DNA of 12,871 nt, taken from assembly GCA_031177445.1 (NCBI GenBank), contig JAPSGP010000044.1, positions 1 through 12,871 of the forward strand, in the 5' to 3' direction. Origin of the DNA: Acidimicrobiia bacterium (GTDB taxonomy: Bacteria > Actinomycetota > Acidimicrobiia > IMCC26256 > JACDBD01). The stretch's first letter is position 1. Each line of letters opens with the position of its first letter. The position numbers were made by a program, and so were the translations under genes. The notes below the pieces were generated by a model. That model was not told where the DNA came from. It ran no database searches and was given only the letters and a program-made list of their open reading frames with translations. Shown here one piece after another: positions 12,636 to 12,871 of the stretch.

Positions 12636-12871
12636 ATGAGCCGCGCCAAGCAGCTGATCTTCGTCACTGGAACGAGCACCGAGGTCGGCAAGACGTGGGT
12701 CGCGGCCCGACTCGTCGAAGCGTTGCGGGCGCGCGGTCTGACCGTCTCGGCACGCAAGCCCGTGCAGTCGTTCGAAGACGGAAGCGAGCTCAGCGATGCC
12801 GACGTGCTCGCAGCGGCGACCGGTGAAGCGCCGCACGTCGTATGCCCGGAGCATCGCTGGTACCCGATGGG
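12636..12871 (+). CDS. bioD: Dethiobiotin synthetase, N-terminal part (BioD)
   Basis: 78 complete codons are visible before the window ends. The P-loop GTSTEVGKT (12-20) and the KPVQSF segment (K41, equivalent to the substrate-contacting lysine of E. coli BioD) identify it. The enzyme uses ATP and CO2 to close the ureido ring of dethiobiotin. CPEHRWYPM (70-78) precedes the edge. The ATG at 12636 lies 2 bp after the bioF stop; GAGG at 12632-12635 directly abuts it and is too close to be a good ribosome site, so coupling to bioF is likely. bioB would be expected further right or elsewhere. Confidence 0.93.
   Translation, partial: MSRAKQLIFVTGTSTEVGKTWVAARLVEALRARGLTVSARKPVQSFEDGSELSDADVLAAATGEAPHVVCPEHRWYPM

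Noticed and set aside
1..12871. CRISPR array, tRNA, rRNA, transposon or phage module
   Set aside because: No spaced direct repeats, no cloverleaf, no transposase or terminal repeats were seen by eye.

Overview
This is a gene-dense, very GC-rich stretch (roughly 70% GC by eye) with strong G/C third-codon bias, frequent GTG/TTG starts, apparently leaderless genes and many actinobacterial-type families (DUF2332, an F420-type luciferase-like oxidoreductase, several SDRs, YibE/F). It looks like chromosomal DNA of an actinobacterium, plausibly an uncultured Acidimicrobiia-like lineage. That placement is an inference from composition and gene content. I see no rRNA, tRNA, CRISPR array, insertion sequence or phage genes, and no gene-free gap above about 60 bp.

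Layout. (1) 2-1189 (+): the 3' end of a metal-type ABC transporter ATPase and its permease (ZnuC/ZnuB-like), ending at a convergent hairpin. (2) 1212-3621 (-): a YibE/F-family membrane protein followed by a secreted coiled-coil M23 peptidoglycan hydrolase. (3) 3675-5259 (+): an SDR oxidoreductase and a TIM-barrel sugar isomerase/epimerase-like protein, 7 bp apart, then CorA (5292-6263, +). (4) 6270-7316 (-): a DUF2332 protein, divergent from an SDR (7365-8129, +). A third SDR (8133-8879, -) converges on that one and is divergent from an LLM-class flavin oxidoreductase (8906-9808, +). (5) 9819 to the window end (+): a HIT-family protein whose stop overlaps the bioA start, then bioF (ATGA overlap) and the first 78 codons of bioD. 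This is a biotin ring-assembly operon led by a HIT hydrolase.

How it works together. The only clear pathway is biotin: BioF makes KAPA (8-amino-7-oxononanoate), BioA makes DAPA (7,8-diaminononanoate), BioD makes dethiobiotin. BioA has the Bacillus BioK-type motif set rather than the E. coli one, so the amino donor may be lysine instead of SAM. Zn/Mn uptake, Mg/Co transport (CorA) and a secreted, probably Zn-dependent, peptidase form a loose metal and envelope neighbourhood. The oxidoreductases look like accessory catabolic genes with no substrate readable from sequence.

The most striking non-coding signal is a repeated start architecture. At least four genes have a TAnnnT hexamer followed by exactly 7 nt and then the ATG or GTG start, and three more have weaker versions with 6-9 nt. 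None of these has a convincing Shine-Dalgarno. This predicts leaderless transcription, and it decides several start codons. Between 8879 and 8906 two such -10 hexamers on opposite strands share two base pairs. I found no clearly new defence or mobile system here.
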